A stretch of DNA of 64,000 bases from CAVQNQ01 sp963714205. GTDB lineage: Bacteria > Acidobacteriota > Terriglobia > Bryobacterales > Bryobacteraceae. The DNA lies in NCBI GenBank assembly GCA_963714205.1, contig CAVQNQ010000008.1, positions 124,001 to 188,000 of the forward strand. Direction: 5' to 3'. Positions 43,297 to 52,224 of this stretch are shown here, piece after piece. The notes below the pieces were generated by a model. The model was not told the DNA's origin. It saw nothing but the letters and a program-made list of their open reading frames with translations, and did not search any database. The number at the start of each line of letters is the position of its first letter. The stretch's first letter is position 1. The position numbers were made by a program, and so were the translations under genes.

Positions 43297-43776
43297 TCAA
43301 GCCAGTTGGCGCCGCGGGCGCGGTGCATCGGCGATGCTGACCACGGCCTTCTCGAAGACCGTCATGTCGCTGACCAGGCGATCCACATCGGCGCCGTCTT
43401 CGAGCATGATTTCGTGCTCGATCCAATCCGAAAGCGGCAGGTTCCGGAAGTACATGCGTTCCTGCATCACGAGGCTTTTCCGATTCTGCAAAAGCAGGTG
43501 ATTTTCGCGCGTGTAGTGGCGCTGCTCCACGCGTAGATCGGCCAGGAACTTGTCGAGAGCCTCGCGCTTGGCGCTTTCTCCGGCCGCCATCATGGCGGTG
43601 TCGAAAGAGGCTTTCACGGCGGCCTTCTCGGCCTCCAGGACGCCGCGCGCCTCGGCCAGCTTTTCGCGCTGCTGGGCCAGGGCCACCTCCAGCCGCGATT
43701 GCATGATGAACCATGCCAGCAGGCCGGAAGCGATGGCCACGAATCCCGGCAGCAATATCCAGAGCAAGGCTTCCAT
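43297..43776 (-). CDS. Membrane-anchored coiled-coil protein of unknown function
   Basis: A 159-aa protein with one N-terminal helix (LLWILLPGFVAIASGLLAWFIM), then a charged Ala/Glu-rich coiled coil of about 50 residues (SRLEVALAQQREKLAEARGVLEAEKAA), then a mixed region (LSDWIEHEIMLEDGADVDRLVSDMTVFEKAVV). I do not recognise a family; the layout recalls RmuC or DUF1043-like proteins without their catalytic parts. It precedes the cytochrome gene by 34 bp on the same strand. Confidence 0.65.
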   Translation of the reverse strand: MEALLWILLPGFVAIASGLLAWFIMQSRLEVALAQQREKLAEARGVLEAEKAAVKASFDTAMMAAGESAKREALDKFLADLRVEQRHYTRENHLLLQNRKSLVMQERMYFRNLPLSDWIEHEIMLEDGADVDRLVSDMTVFEKAVVSIADAPRPRRQLA

Positions 43777-43883
43777 GCACTCGATTTTAGTGGGAGCGAG
43801 AGGTGAACACTAGCTATCGATGGGTATATCGCGGGAGTTAACCCCTGCTATCCCCGAAGGCCGGGGCTAGGGCTGAGTCCCGG

Positions 43884-44732
43884 CTAGGCCTGGGTCCCAT
43901 CGATCTTCTGGCCCACCAGCGTGTAGCGCAGTTGCCCCAGGCGCAACCCGGCCAGGGGTCCCAGGATGGCCGCCAGCCGCGCCCCGACGCCCGCGACGAT
44001 TCCCCGGTACTTCTGCATGAAAACCGCTCGTCCGAGCAGAAAATCGGCCTCTTCGGCCGGCGTGTAACCGCGCTTTCCCCGATGCCGCACGCGCAGCCGC
44101 GGAGCCAGCAGGATCTTGCGCCCGGCCTTGATGATCTGCGCCGCCAGATCGGCATCGCTCCCAAACTGGCCGTAGCGCTCATCGATCTGGCGGATGGCCT
44201 TGACGAAGAAGACCCGCGCCATGAGGGCGGCGCCGCGCGCATACCGTACCGGCTGCGGTTCTTCGCCGGAGGGCTCGGCCGGGCGCCACTGGCCATCCGG
44301 GGGAAGGCTTCCGAGCTGGGGGGCGGGCCGGCCTTCCTCATCCACCAGCAGGGGGCACACCGCCACGGCATCGGCATGGGCGTCCAGCACGTCGGCCAGC
44401 CCCAGTACGGTGCGCGGTTCCACTTCGGTGTCGTCGTGCAGGAACAGCACGTAATCCGCATCGGCGGCCCGCCAGCCCAGGTTGAGCGCCTTGGTGAGGC
44501 CGAAGTTCTTGGGCAGGCGGATGAACTGCACGTTCGGAAAATCGGCGTCCAACCTCGCGCTGCCGTCCCGCGAGCCGTTATCCACCACGATGAGCTGCAA
44601 CGTCTCGCGGCCCTCGGACTTCTCCAGGGATTCCAGCGAGCGCCGCAACAGCGCCACGCGGTTGTGCGACACCACCACCACTGAAGCGCGCAGGGGCGGC
44701 TTCTCGGGTTCGGAACCAAGTTGAGGGGGCAA
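43884..44732 (-). CDS. Family 2 glycosyltransferase
   Basis: A 282-aa GT-A-fold transferase: SVVVVSHNRVALLRRSLESL, LIVVDNGSRDGSARL, LPKNFGLTKALNLGWRAADADYVLFLHDDTEVEP (DxD-like HDD), YARGAALMARVFFVKAIRQIDERYGQFGSDADL. This pattern matches rhamnosyl- or glycan-chain transferases of GT2. The start is uncertain: the TTG at 44732 is the best in-frame choice, and no ATG precedes the conserved core. It is divergent from the aldolase gene. Downstream (43777-43883) a small CCCCG/CGGGG hairpin lies near 43855-43869. Confidence 0.85.
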   Translation of the reverse strand: MPPQLGSEPEKPPLRASVVVVSHNRVALLRRSLESLEKSEGRETLQLIVVDNGSRDGSARLDADFPNVQFIRLPKNFGLTKALNLGWRAADADYVLFLHDDTEVEPRTVLGLADVLDAHADAVAVCPLLVDEEGRPAPQLGSLPPDGQWRPAEPSGEEPQPVRYARGAALMARVFFVKAIRQIDERYGQFGSDADLAAQIIKAGRKILLAPRLRVRHRGKRGYTPAEEADFLLGRAVFMQKYRGIVAGVGARLAAILGPLAGLRLGQLRYTLVGQKIDGTQA

Positions 44733-44795
44733 GTCAATAGCATAGCGCGCGGCGCTTGACGCCAGCGCGGAGGAAGTTCTTGTAACGTAAGTATT

Positions 44796-45467
44796 ATGAA
44801 TGCAAAAGAGATCCTGGCTTTTATCCGGGATATTGGCATAGTTCCCATCGTGCGCACCTCGAGCGAGGAATCGGCTATTCTGGCCGTGGAAGCCATCTAC
44901 AACGGCGGAGTGCGCGCCGCCGAAATCACCATGACAGTGCCGGGAGCGGTTCGCGCGCTCGAAAAACTGGCCGGCCGCTTCGGCGGGAAAATGGTGCTGG
45001 GCGCCGGCACGGTGCTCGATCCCGAAACCGCGCGCATCTGCATGCTGGCCGGCGCGGAGTTCTTCGTAACGCCCGCCTTGCGGCTGGCCACTATCGAAGT
45101 GGCCAAGCGTTACTCCAAGGTGATCTGCCCGGGGGCGCTGACCCCCACCGAAGTGCTGACCGCCTGGGAAGCCGGCGCCGATGTAGTGAAGGTCTTCCCC
45201 TGCGGCAACGTGGGCGGAGCGAAGTACATCAGGGCGCTCAAGGGGCCGTTTCCGCAGATCGAAATGATCCCCACCGGCGGCGTAAACCTGGAAACCACCC
45301 CCGAATTCCTCAAGGCGGGCGCCTGCGCGGTGGCCGTGGGCAGCGAGCTGGTGGACGCCAAATCCGTCAAGGAAGGCCGCTACGACATCATCGAGGAGCG
45401 CGCGCGGCAGTACTTGGCGGCGGTGGCCAAGGCCCGCTCGGAGATGCGCGCCGGGGCGGGAGCTTGA
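44796..45467 (+). CDS. eda: KDPG/KHG aldolase
   Basis: A 223-aa class I aldolase that cleaves 2-keto-3-deoxy-6-phosphogluconate to pyruvate and glyceraldehyde-3-phosphate (Entner-Doudoroff) or 4-hydroxy-2-oxoglutarate. Seen: IVPIVRTSSEESAILAVEAIYNGGVRAAEITMTVPGAV, LGAGTVLDPETARICMLAGAEFFVTPAL, CPGALTPTEVLTAWEAGADVVKVFPCGNVGGAKYIRALKGPFPQ with the Schiff-base Lys in the VKVFP segment, and MIPTGGVNLE. No other Entner-Doudoroff gene is adjacent. Confidence 0.93.
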   Translation: MNAKEILAFIRDIGIVPIVRTSSEESAILAVEAIYNGGVRAAEITMTVPGAVRALEKLAGRFGGKMVLGAGTVLDPETARICMLAGAEFFVTPALRLATIEVAKRYSKVICPGALTPTEVLTAWEAGADVVKVFPCGNVGGAKYIRALKGPFPQIEMIPTGGVNLETTPEFLKAGACAVAVGSELVDAKSVKEGRYDIIEERARQYLAAVAKARSEMRAGAGA

Positions 45468-45510
45468 CCGCCGCGAAACGCCGGGCGTTTCAATGGCATC
45501 ATAGAAGAAG

Positions 45511-46443
45511 ATGCACCGGAGAACCGCTCTTGGCGGGGCCGGGCTGGCGGGCCTGGCCGGCCTGGGAGCCTGGGCTTTTCGCGCCGCCCCTCATTTCTGG
45601 AAACAATATTCGCAAGACATGAAACGCGACGCCATGCCCGCGCCCTACCGTCCCGATCCGAAGGCCTGGTCCGCGCGCGGCCTGCACGCCGCGTGGCTGG
45701 GCCATACCACCGTGCTGCTGAAGATCGATGGCTTCACCGTCCTCACCGACCCGGTGTTCAGTAACCGCGTGGGCCTCGACCTGGGTTTTTTCACGCTCGG
45801 ACCGAAGCGGCTCGTGGAACCGGCTCTGGCCATACGCGAACTGCCGCATATCGACCTGCTGCTGCTCTCGCACGCCCACATGGATCATTTCGATATCCCC
45901 AGCCTGCGCAGCCTCGAAAGCCGCGGCACCACGGTGGTCACGGCGTCCCGCACCAGCGACCTGCTGCGCCCGTCCCGCTTCGCCGGCGTGCGCGAGCTCG
46001 GCTGGGGCGAGCGCATCGCGGTGGGGCCGCTCGAACTTCGCGCCTTTCGCGTGAACCATTGGGGAGCGCGCATGCGCAGCGATACCTATCGCGGCTATAA
46101 CGGCTACACCATCGAAGCCGGCCGCTATCGCGTGCTCTTCGCCGGGGACACCGCCTCGACGGACGCGTTTCGCGCGCTCAAGAGCTCGCGCCCCTTCGAT
46201 ATGGGCATCATGCCGGTGGGCGCTTACGATCCCTGGATCTACTATCACGCCACGCCCGAGCAGGCCCTACGCATGGCTAACGACGCCGGCGCCGAGGCGA
46301 TCCTCCCCGTGCACCACCAGACCTTTCCGCTCAGCCGCGAGCCGTTCCTGGAACCCATCGAACGGCTCTACGCCGCCGCCGGCCGTCACACGGACCGCGT
46401 GGCGTGGGGACGCATCGGCGAAGAGTTTACCCGCGGCGCCTGA
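45511..46443 (+). CDS. Exported MBL-fold metallohydrolase (NAPE-PLD/UlaG-like)
   Basis: A 310-aa protein with a twin-Arg, Gly-rich leader (MHRRTALGGAGLAGLAGLGAW), possibly a Tat signal. The metallo-beta-lactamase fold has WLGHTTVLLKIDGFTVLTDPVF, the zinc motif LLLSHAHMDHFD, VNHWGAR, VLFAGDTASTD and VHHQTFPLSREP. The order matches the N-acyl-phosphatidylethanolamine phospholipase D/UlaG group, so a phosphodiesterase or lactonase acting on lipids or sugars is plausible. Substrate unknown. Confidence 0.85.
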   Translation: MHRRTALGGAGLAGLAGLGAWAFRAAPHFWKQYSQDMKRDAMPAPYRPDPKAWSARGLHAAWLGHTTVLLKIDGFTVLTDPVFSNRVGLDLGFFTLGPKRLVEPALAIRELPHIDLLLLSHAHMDHFDIPSLRSLESRGTTVVTASRTSDLLRPSRFAGVRELGWGERIAVGPLELRAFRVNHWGARMRSDTYRGYNGYTIEAGRYRVLFAGDTASTDAFRALKSSRPFDMGIMPVGAYDPWIYYHATPEQALRMANDAGAEAILPVHHQTFPLSREPFLEPIERLYAAAGRHTDRVAWGRIGEEFTRGA

Positions 46444-46481
46444 GCCCTCTCATCCGCTCTGATACCCTGAAATCAAGGGCC

Positions 46482-48962
46482 ATGGGGAATTCCAAGCCGG
46501 AGATCATGAGTCCGGCCGGATTTTGGCCGCAACTCGGCGCGGCCATCGAGGCAGGCGCGGACGCGGTCTATTTCGGACTGCACCATTTCAGTGCGCGTGC
46601 CAAAGTAGGCTTCTCGCTCGCCGAGCTGCCGGAGGTCATGGCCACTCTGCACCGGCGCGGCGTGAAGGGCTACGTCACCTTCAATACCCTGGTCTTCGAC
46701 CACGAAGTAGCGGAGGCGGCGCGCGGCCTGGCAGCCATCGCCGAGGCTGGCGCGGACGCCATTATCGTCCAGGACCTGGGCATCGCGCGCCTGGCGCGGC
46801 GGATCGCACCGGAGCTGACCATCCACGCCAGCACCCAGATGAGCGTCACCAGCGCGCACGGCGTGCGGCTGGCCGAGGAGCTGGGCGCGAGCCGCGTCAC
46901 CCTGGCGCGTGAGCTTTCGCTCGACCAGGTGCGCGCCATACGCGCCGCCACCGATTGCGAACTCGAGATCTTCGTTCACGGCGCGCTGTGCGTGGCTTAC
47001 TCCGGTCAGTGTTTCTCTTCGGAGGCCTGGGGCGGGCGCAGCGCCAACCGCGGCCAGTGCGCGCAGGCCTGCCGCTTGCCCTACGAGCTGATCGTGGATG
47101 GCCGGACTACTCCGCTCGGCGATGCGCGCTACCTGCTCTCGCCGGGCGATCTCTATGCGCTGCGCCAGATCCCGGAGATCGTGCGCATCGGCCTCTCCGC
47201 GCTCAAGATCGAAGGCCGCTACAAGGACGCCGATTATGTGGCGCTGGCCACACGCGCCTATCGTCAGGCCGTGGACGAGGCGTGGGCCGGCCTTCCCGCG
47301 AGCTTCGACCGCGCCGCTGAACTCCAGCTCGAACAGGTCTATTCGCGCGGCCTGGGGCCTTGTTTCATCAACGGCACGGACCACCAGGCCGTAGTGCGTG
47401 GGCGCGCTCCGCGCCATCGCGGCGTATTGATGGGCCGCGTGACGCGCGTCGAAGCCGGCGCGATCACGGTGGCGCCCAGCGAAGCCGAAGCGCTGGTGCC
47501 GCTGAAGGCGGGCGATGGGGTGGTGCTCGATGCCGCCGCCTGGCGCAGCCCCGAAGAACCCGAAGAGGGCGGACGCGTCTTCCACGTGGGGCGCCGCGCG
47601 GGCGCCGTGGAGCTGCGCTTCGCCAATGGGGCCATCAACGCGGCCCGCATCCGACGCGGCGACCTGTTGTGGCGCACCAGCGATCCGGACCTCGAACGTG
47701 CCGCGCGACCCTACCTCAACCCCGCGGCGCCCCTGCGAAAGCAGCCCGTGCGCGTGCGCGTGACGGCGCGCGAAGGTGCCCCGCTCGAGACCGAGTGGCA
47801 AGTAGGGGACCTCAGCGTGGCCGTGCATTCGGAAGCTCTGCTGGACGCGGCGCGCAACCGCGCGCTTACCGCCGAACTGCTCCGCACGCAACTGGGGCGG
47901 CTCGGCAACACGCCATATGAGCTGGCGGGGCTCGATCTGGCCGTGGAAGGCGCGCCCTTCGCGCCGGCTTCATTGCTCAATCAGGTGCGCCGCGAGGCGG
48001 TGGCGCTGCTCCAGGAGCGCCAGGGCGCGCCGCCGCGCGTCACCATCGAGGCCGCGCCCGAACCGGCCACGGCGCCCGCATCGCCGGCCGGCCCGCCCCT
48101 TGTCCACCTGCTGGTGCGCACCGCCGAGCAACTGGATGCCGCCCTGGATCTGCGGCCCGCCAGCATCACGCTGGATTATCTCGATCTCTACGGCCTGAAG
48201 CCTTCGCTCGAGCGCGTGCGCGCCGCCAATCTCGAGCCGCGGGTGGCCAGCCCGCGCGTGCTGAAGCCCGGCGAAGAGCGCATCGTGGATTTCCTGCTGG
48301 GCTGCGGCTGCCCCATCCTGGTGCGCTCCGCGGGCCTGCTCCAGGCGCTGGGCGAGCGGCCGCATCCCGTGCTGGTGGGCGATTTCAGCCTGAACGCCGC
48401 CAACGTGCTGACCGCCCGCGAGCTCCTGGCGCGCGGCCTGGAACTCCTCACCCCCACGCACGACCTGAATGCCGAACAGGTGGCCGAGCTGGCCCGCCGC
48501 ATCGGCGGGGACCGCGTGGAGGCCGTGGCGTACCACCACCTGCCCGTGTTCCACACCGAGCACTGCGTCTTCTGCCGCTTCCTTTCCACCGGCACGAGTT
48601 ACAAGGATTGCGGTCGTCCCTGCGAAAAGCACCGCGTGGCGCTGCGCGATCCCTCCGGCCGCGCGCACCCGGTGATGGCCGATGTGGGCTGCCGCAACAC
48701 CGTCTTCGGCGCCGAGGCCCAGCAGGCCGCCGCGCACCTGGAGGCGTGGCGTGCCGCCGGCATCCGCCACTTCCGCCTGGAATTCGCGCACGAATCCGCC
48801 GATCAGGTGACCCGCGTGACGCGCTCATTCGAGGAGGCGCTGGCCGGCCGTTCGACGGCGCGCGACCTGGCCCAGGCGCTCCAGCGCATTGCGCCCGAAG
48901 GCATCACCGAGGGCAGTCTATACGTGCCCGAGGGTTACCGCGAACTGGTGGTGTTGCAGTAA
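46482..48962 (+). CDS. U32 peptidase-family protein, RlhA-like with DUF3656 domain
   Basis: An 826-aa protein from the ATG at 46482 (MGNSKPEIMSPAGFWPQL). The U32 domain has AAIEAGADAVYFGLHHFSAR, VTFNTLVFDHE, IHASTQMSVTSAHGV and the Cys cluster in IFVHGALCVAYSGQCF and NRGQCAQACRLPYEL. A middle DUF3656-like region and a C-terminal half with a second Cys set (CVFCRFLSTGTSYKDCGRPC, DVGCRNTVF) follow. E. coli RlhA of this family hydroxylates C2501 of 23S rRNA; others are collagenase-like. An rRNA hydroxylation role is the better guess from the domain order, but not proven. Confidence 0.88.
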   Translation: MGNSKPEIMSPAGFWPQLGAAIEAGADAVYFGLHHFSARAKVGFSLAELPEVMATLHRRGVKGYVTFNTLVFDHEVAEAARGLAAIAEAGADAIIVQDLGIARLARRIAPELTIHASTQMSVTSAHGVRLAEELGASRVTLARELSLDQVRAIRAATDCELEIFVHGALCVAYSGQCFSSEAWGGRSANRGQCAQACRLPYELIVDGRTTPLGDARYLLSPGDLYALRQIPEIVRIGLSALKIEGRYKDADYVALATRAYRQAVDEAWAGLPASFDRAAELQLEQVYSRGLGPCFINGTDHQAVVRGRAPRHRGVLMGRVTRVEAGAITVAPSEAEALVPLKAGDGVVLDAAAWRSPEEPEEGGRVFHVGRRAGAVELRFANGAINAARIRRGDLLWRTSDPDLERAARPYLNPAAPLRKQPVRVRVTAREGAPLETEWQVGDLSVAVHSEALLDAARNRALTAELLRTQLGRLGNTPYELAGLDLAVEGAPFAPASLLNQVRREAVALLQERQGAPPRVTIEAAPEPATAPASPAGPPLVHLLVRTAEQLDAALDLRPASITLDYLDLYGLKPSLERVRAANLEPRVASPRVLKPGEERIVDFLLGCGCPILVRSAGLLQALGERPHPVLVGDFSLNAANVLTARELLARGLELLTPTHDLNAEQVAELARRIGGDRVEAVAYHHLPVFHTEHCVFCRFLSTGTSYKDCGRPCEKHRVALRDPSGRAHPVMADVGCRNTVFGAEAQQAAAHLEAWRAAGIRHFRLEFAHESADQVTRVTRSFEEALAGRSTARDLAQALQRIAPEGITEGSLYVPEGYRELVVLQ

Positions 48963-49100
48963 GGCGGGCATGCTTTAGCGTCCGACCCGAATCGCGAGGA
49001 CGACCCGCAATACATCGTCCGCCTGGTGGGCCAGGTGGTGCGGGTCAGCATGGAGACCGTGCGCATCGTGCGCGCGCTGCCGGAAGTGTTTCCGGACTAG
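48963..49100 (+). other. Open frame continuing past the U32 stop; possible gene remnant
   Basis: Directly in frame after the U32 TAA there are 45 sense codons and then TAG, reading ...SDPNREDDPQYIVRLVGQVVRVSMETVRIVRALPEVFPD. The only ATG lies 30 codons in and no ribosome site is visible. It could be a worn C-terminal extension, a decayed gene or chance in GC-rich DNA. Otherwise the 48963-49111 gap is empty. Confidence 0.2.
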
Positions 49101-49111
49101 CCGTGTCCCCG

Positions 49112-49531
49112 CTATTCGGCAGCCAGGAACGGCTTTAGCTCGGCCATCACTGCGTCCCGCGCCTGTGTGGCAAGCGCAAAGAGCGAACGCTCTTCCCCGG
49201 GTAGGACATCCGGTAAGTCGCCTGGATATCGGATCTTGACACCATAGGGCGTCAATCTGTCAACCTCTTCCAGGCTTTCGGCCAACGTCGGCGCAAATGG
49301 CATCACCAGGTCTAGCAAGATGTCCAAGTCGTGCGTTTTAGGAAAGTCCACCCCGCGCGAGACAAGGAGAGCCTTCAAGTACTTCTCGACTGCCTGTTGG
49401 CAGTGAAACGCAATCGGCTCCCGGAGCGGGTCCGCGTCATCGAGCAGGCGCGTGGCGGCACGATAGTCCATGTCTGCTTTGGCAATCCACTGAAGCACCG
49501 CGGATAGCAGCGCCTCCTCAGTTGGCTTCAT
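49112..49531 (-). CDS. HEPN-domain protein, candidate toxin of an MNT/HEPN pair
   Basis: A 139-aa all-helical HEPN protein: WIAKADMDYRAATRLLDD, then AFHCQQAVEKYLKALLVSRGVDFPKTHDLDILLDLV, a YPGDLP segment and a C-terminal helix. REPIAFH (37-43) fits the Rx4-6H spacing of HEPN ribonucleases, but this region is conserved in HEPN proteins generally, so activity is uncertain. Its ATG lies within the end of the nucleotidyltransferase gene (14-bp overlap). In characterised HepT/MntA systems the nucleotidyltransferase AMPylates the HEPN toxin. Confidence 0.85.
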   Translation of the reverse strand: MKPTEEALLSAVLQWIAKADMDYRAATRLLDDADPLREPIAFHCQQAVEKYLKALLVSRGVDFPKTHDLDILLDLVMPFAPTLAESLEEVDRLTPYGVKIRYPGDLPDVLPGEERSLFALATQARDAVMAELKPFLAAE

Positions 49532-49838
49532 AGATCACCCGGCCGTGCTTATTGGCGGGGTACGCCAAACCGCCGACGACGCTTTTCGATTTCTCAAACC
49601 ATCCGGTGGCCATTATGAACAGGTCGAAGGGAAAACCCAAGCCGCGCAACGTGCGTCGCACACTCACCCACTCGTTTATCGTGTTCTCCGGCTTCGGCGC
49701 CACCACCAGCAAATCGATGTCGCTGTCCCGCGTCATCTCGCCCCGCGCGGCCGAGCCGAACAGAATAATGCGGTCCGGCTGAATCACGGTGAGGATGCGC
49801 CGCACGATCTCCTCTATCAGCGCTTCGTCGATGCCCAT
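49518..49838 (-). CDS. Minimal nucleotidyltransferase (MNT), candidate antitoxin
   Basis: A 106-aa protein with the polymerase-beta-type motif LFGSAARGEMTRDSDIDLLVV (G28-S29, D40, D42). That is the catalytic half-site of MNT proteins such as MntA. It precedes and overlaps the HEPN gene and starts 15 bp after lepA ends, so it is probably read through from the lepA transcript. As a pair with HEPN it may be a toxin-antitoxin module or a substrate-specific nucleotidyltransferase (kanamycin-NTase relatives also pair this way). Confidence 0.87.
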   Translation of the reverse strand: MGIDEALIEEIVRRILTVIQPDRIILFGSAARGEMTRDSDIDLLVVAPKPENTINEWVSVRRTLRGLGFPFDLFIMATGWFEKSKSVVGGLAYPANKHGRVIYEAN

Positions 49839-49853
49839 CAGTCAAATGATAAC

Positions 49854-51668
49854 TTACTCGGCGTCGTCGCCCTGTCCCACTTTGAGCACCGCCAGGAAGG
49901 CCTCCTGGGGGATCTCCACGCGGCCCACGCGCTTCATGCGCTTCTTGCCTTCCTTCTGCTTTTCGAGCAGCTTGCGCTTGCGCGTGATGTCGCCGCCGTA
50001 GCACTTGGCCAGCACGTTCTTGCGCAGCGCCGAGATGGTCTCGCGCGCCACGATCTGGTTGCCGATGGCCGCCTGCAGCGCCACCTCGAACATCTGCCGC
50101 GGGATCAGCTTGCGCAGCCGCGAGATCAGCTCCTTGCCGCGCTCGAAGGCGAATTCCTTGTGCACGATGATGCTGAGCGCGTCCACCGGCTCGCCCGCCA
50201 CCAGCACGTCCAGTTTCACCATGGGGGAAGCGCGGTAGCCCGAGAAGTGGTAGTCGAGCGACGCGTAACCGCGCGAGCAGGATTTCAGGCGGTCATAGAA
50301 ATCCAGCACGATTTCGTTGAGCGGCAGCTCATAAGTCAGCATCACGCGGCCGCCGCCCAGATACTCGAATTTCTTCTGTTCGCCGCGCTTCTCTTCGAGC
50401 AGCTTGAGGATGCCGCCCAGGTACTCCTCGCGCGTGATTACCGAGGCGTCGATGATGGGTTCCTCGATCAGGCGGATTTCGGAGGGATCGGGGAACTTAG
50501 TGGGGTTGTCCACTTCCACGACTTCGCCGGTTGTAGTGGTGACGCGGTAGCGCACGCCCGGCGCGGTGGTGATGAGATCGATATCGAATTCGCGCTCGAG
50601 GCGCTCCTGCACGATCTCCAGGTGCAGCAGCCCCAGAAAACCGCAGCGGAAGCCGAAGCCCAGGGCCACCGAGTTCTCCGGCTCGAAGTTGAAGGCGCTG
50701 TCGTTGAGCCGCAGTTTTTCCAGGGCGTCGCGCAGCAGCCCGTGCTCGTGCGATTCCACCGGATAGAGGCCCGCGAAGACCATCGGCTTGATCTCTTCGA
50801 AGCCCGGCAAGGGCTCGGAGGCCGGGTTCTCGTCGTCCGTCACCGTGTCGCCGATCTTGGCGTCCGAGACGGTCTTGATGGTGGCGGAGACGAAGCCCAC
50901 TTCACCGGCCGAAAGCTCGTCGCAAGGCGTGGCCTTGGGGGCCTGGTAGCCGAGCCCTTCCACCTCGAAGACCTGCCCGTTAGACCACAGGCGGATCTTC
51001 TGCCCCTTGCGCAGCCGCCCATCCACCACGCGCACCAGGATAACCACGCCGCGGTAGGAATCGAACCACGAATCGAAGATCAGCGCGCGCAGCGGCGCAT
51101 CGTACGACCCCTTGGGCGGCGGCACCAGGTGCACAACATGTTCCAGAATTTCATGCACGCCCACGCCCTGCTTGGCGCTGGCCATCACGGCGTCGCGCGT
51201 ATCCAGGCCGATGATGGTCTCGATCTGCTCGCGTATGCGCTCGGGCTCAGCCGCCGGCAGGTCGATCTTATTGATGACGGGAATAATCTCGAGGTTGTGA
51301 TGCAGCGCCAGGTAGGTATTGGCGAGCGTCTGCGCCTCCACGCCCTGGGAGGCATCCACCACCAGCAGAGCGCCCTCGCAGGCTTGCAGGCTGCGCGAAA
51401 CTTCATAGGAGAAATCCACGTGGCCGGGTGTGTCGATGAGGTTCAACTGGTACATGCGGCCGTCGTCGGCCTTGTAGTTGAGCCGCACGGCGTGGGCCTT
51501 GATGGTGATGCCGCGCTCGCGCTCCAGGTCCATGGTATCCAGCACCTGCTCCATCATTTCGCGCTGCGAGAGCGCCCCGGTAACTTCCAGCAGGCGGTCC
51601 GCCAGGGTGGATTTGCCGTGGTCGATGTGCGCGATGATAGAGAAGTTGCGGATGAACTCGCGGTCCAT
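49854..51668 (-). CDS. lepA: Elongation factor 4 (back-translocating GTPase)
   Basis: A 604-aa translational GTPase. The start ATG at 51668 gives MDREFIRNFSIIAHIDHGKSTLADRLLE with the P-loop; the frame stays open further upstream but that part is not LepA. Seen: the RGITIKAHAVRL switch, DTPGHVDFSYEVSRSL, INKIDLP, elongation-factor domains, and the LepA-specific C-terminal domain ending in KCYGGDITRKRKLLEKQKEGKKRMK. It remobilises stalled ribosomes. Confidence 0.97.
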   Translation of the reverse strand: MDREFIRNFSIIAHIDHGKSTLADRLLEVTGALSQREMMEQVLDTMDLERERGITIKAHAVRLNYKADDGRMYQLNLIDTPGHVDFSYEVSRSLQACEGALLVVDASQGVEAQTLANTYLALHHNLEIIPVINKIDLPAAEPERIREQIETIIGLDTRDAVMASAKQGVGVHEILEHVVHLVPPPKGSYDAPLRALIFDSWFDSYRGVVILVRVVDGRLRKGQKIRLWSNGQVFEVEGLGYQAPKATPCDELSAGEVGFVSATIKTVSDAKIGDTVTDDENPASEPLPGFEEIKPMVFAGLYPVESHEHGLLRDALEKLRLNDSAFNFEPENSVALGFGFRCGFLGLLHLEIVQERLEREFDIDLITTAPGVRYRVTTTTGEVVEVDNPTKFPDPSEIRLIEEPIIDASVITREEYLGGILKLLEEKRGEQKKFEYLGGGRVMLTYELPLNEIVLDFYDRLKSCSRGYASLDYHFSGYRASPMVKLDVLVAGEPVDALSIIVHKEFAFERGKELISRLRKLIPRQMFEVALQAAIGNQIVARETISALRKNVLAKCYGGDITRKRKLLEKQKEGKKRMKRVGRVEIPQEAFLAVLKVGQGDDAE

Positions 51669-51734
51669 GGGATGTCGGGGGTTTACTTTTACGATTATCC
51701 CACAGTGCCCCAACGGGCCGCGTCGGAGCCGGTT

Positions 51735-52211
51735 ATGGAACTCAAATTTGAAGTGCGCGCCAAGATCGCGCGGCCGCGCGCCGAAGTCTTCGACGCCGTT
51801 TACGACCCCGCTAAACTCAGCCGGTATTTCTCCACGGGAGGCGCCAGCGGCCCGCTGGACCAGGGCACGCGCGTGGTCTGGAAATTCGCCGATTTCCCCG
51901 GAGAGGTCCAGGCCTTCGTGAAGACCGCGATACCCGGAGAGCGCATCGTCCTCGAATGGGCCGCGCGCGATTACGACGAGTCTCCCGGCGACCACCTGCC
52001 TCCGCCGGTCGAATACACCACCACCGTGGAGATGAATTTCGAATCGCTGACGCCGGATAGGACCCTGGTGCGCATCGCGGAATCGGGATGGCGCCCGACG
52101 CAGGGCGGGCTCGACGGTTCTTACGGCAACTGCCAGGGCTGGATGAACTGGGCCTGCTGTTTGAAGGCCTGGGTTGAATACGGCATTAACTTGCGCGAAG
52201 GCTTCTTCTAG
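51735..52211 (+). CDS. SRPBCC/AHSA1-type lipid-binding-fold protein
   Basis: A 158-aa protein of the START/AHSA1 superfamily: the N-terminal strand and helix (LKFEVRAKIARPRAEVFDAVYDPAKLSRYFSTGGASG), VVWKFADFPGE, RIVLEWAARDY, and the ending YGNCQGWMNWACCLKAWVEYGINLR match activator-of-Hsp90-homologue proteins. It is probably a small-ligand-binding or polyketide-cyclase-like protein; no ligand can be assigned. It is divergent from lepA with a 66-bp gap. Confidence 0.85.
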   Translation: MELKFEVRAKIARPRAEVFDAVYDPAKLSRYFSTGGASGPLDQGTRVVWKFADFPGEVQAFVKTAIPGERIVLEWAARDYDESPGDHLPPPVEYTTTVEMNFESLTPDRTLVRIAESGWRPTQGGLDGSYGNCQGWMNWACCLKAWVEYGINLREGFF

Positions 52212-52224
52212 CCGCACCCGGCCT

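Noticed and set aside
43838..44896. A 352-codon minus-strand frame overlapping the GT2 gene
   Set aside because: Its protein is Trp/Arg/Ser-rich without motifs; the adjacent frame has a complete GT2 domain.
49545..51734. Long plus-strand frame extending the SRPBCC gene far upstream
   Set aside because: It is the reverse complement of lepA and the MNT gene; the SRPBCC fold begins at the ATG at 51735.
51669..52217. Upstream extension of the lepA frame
   Set aside because: It lies antisense to the SRPBCC gene; LepA homology starts exactly at 51668.
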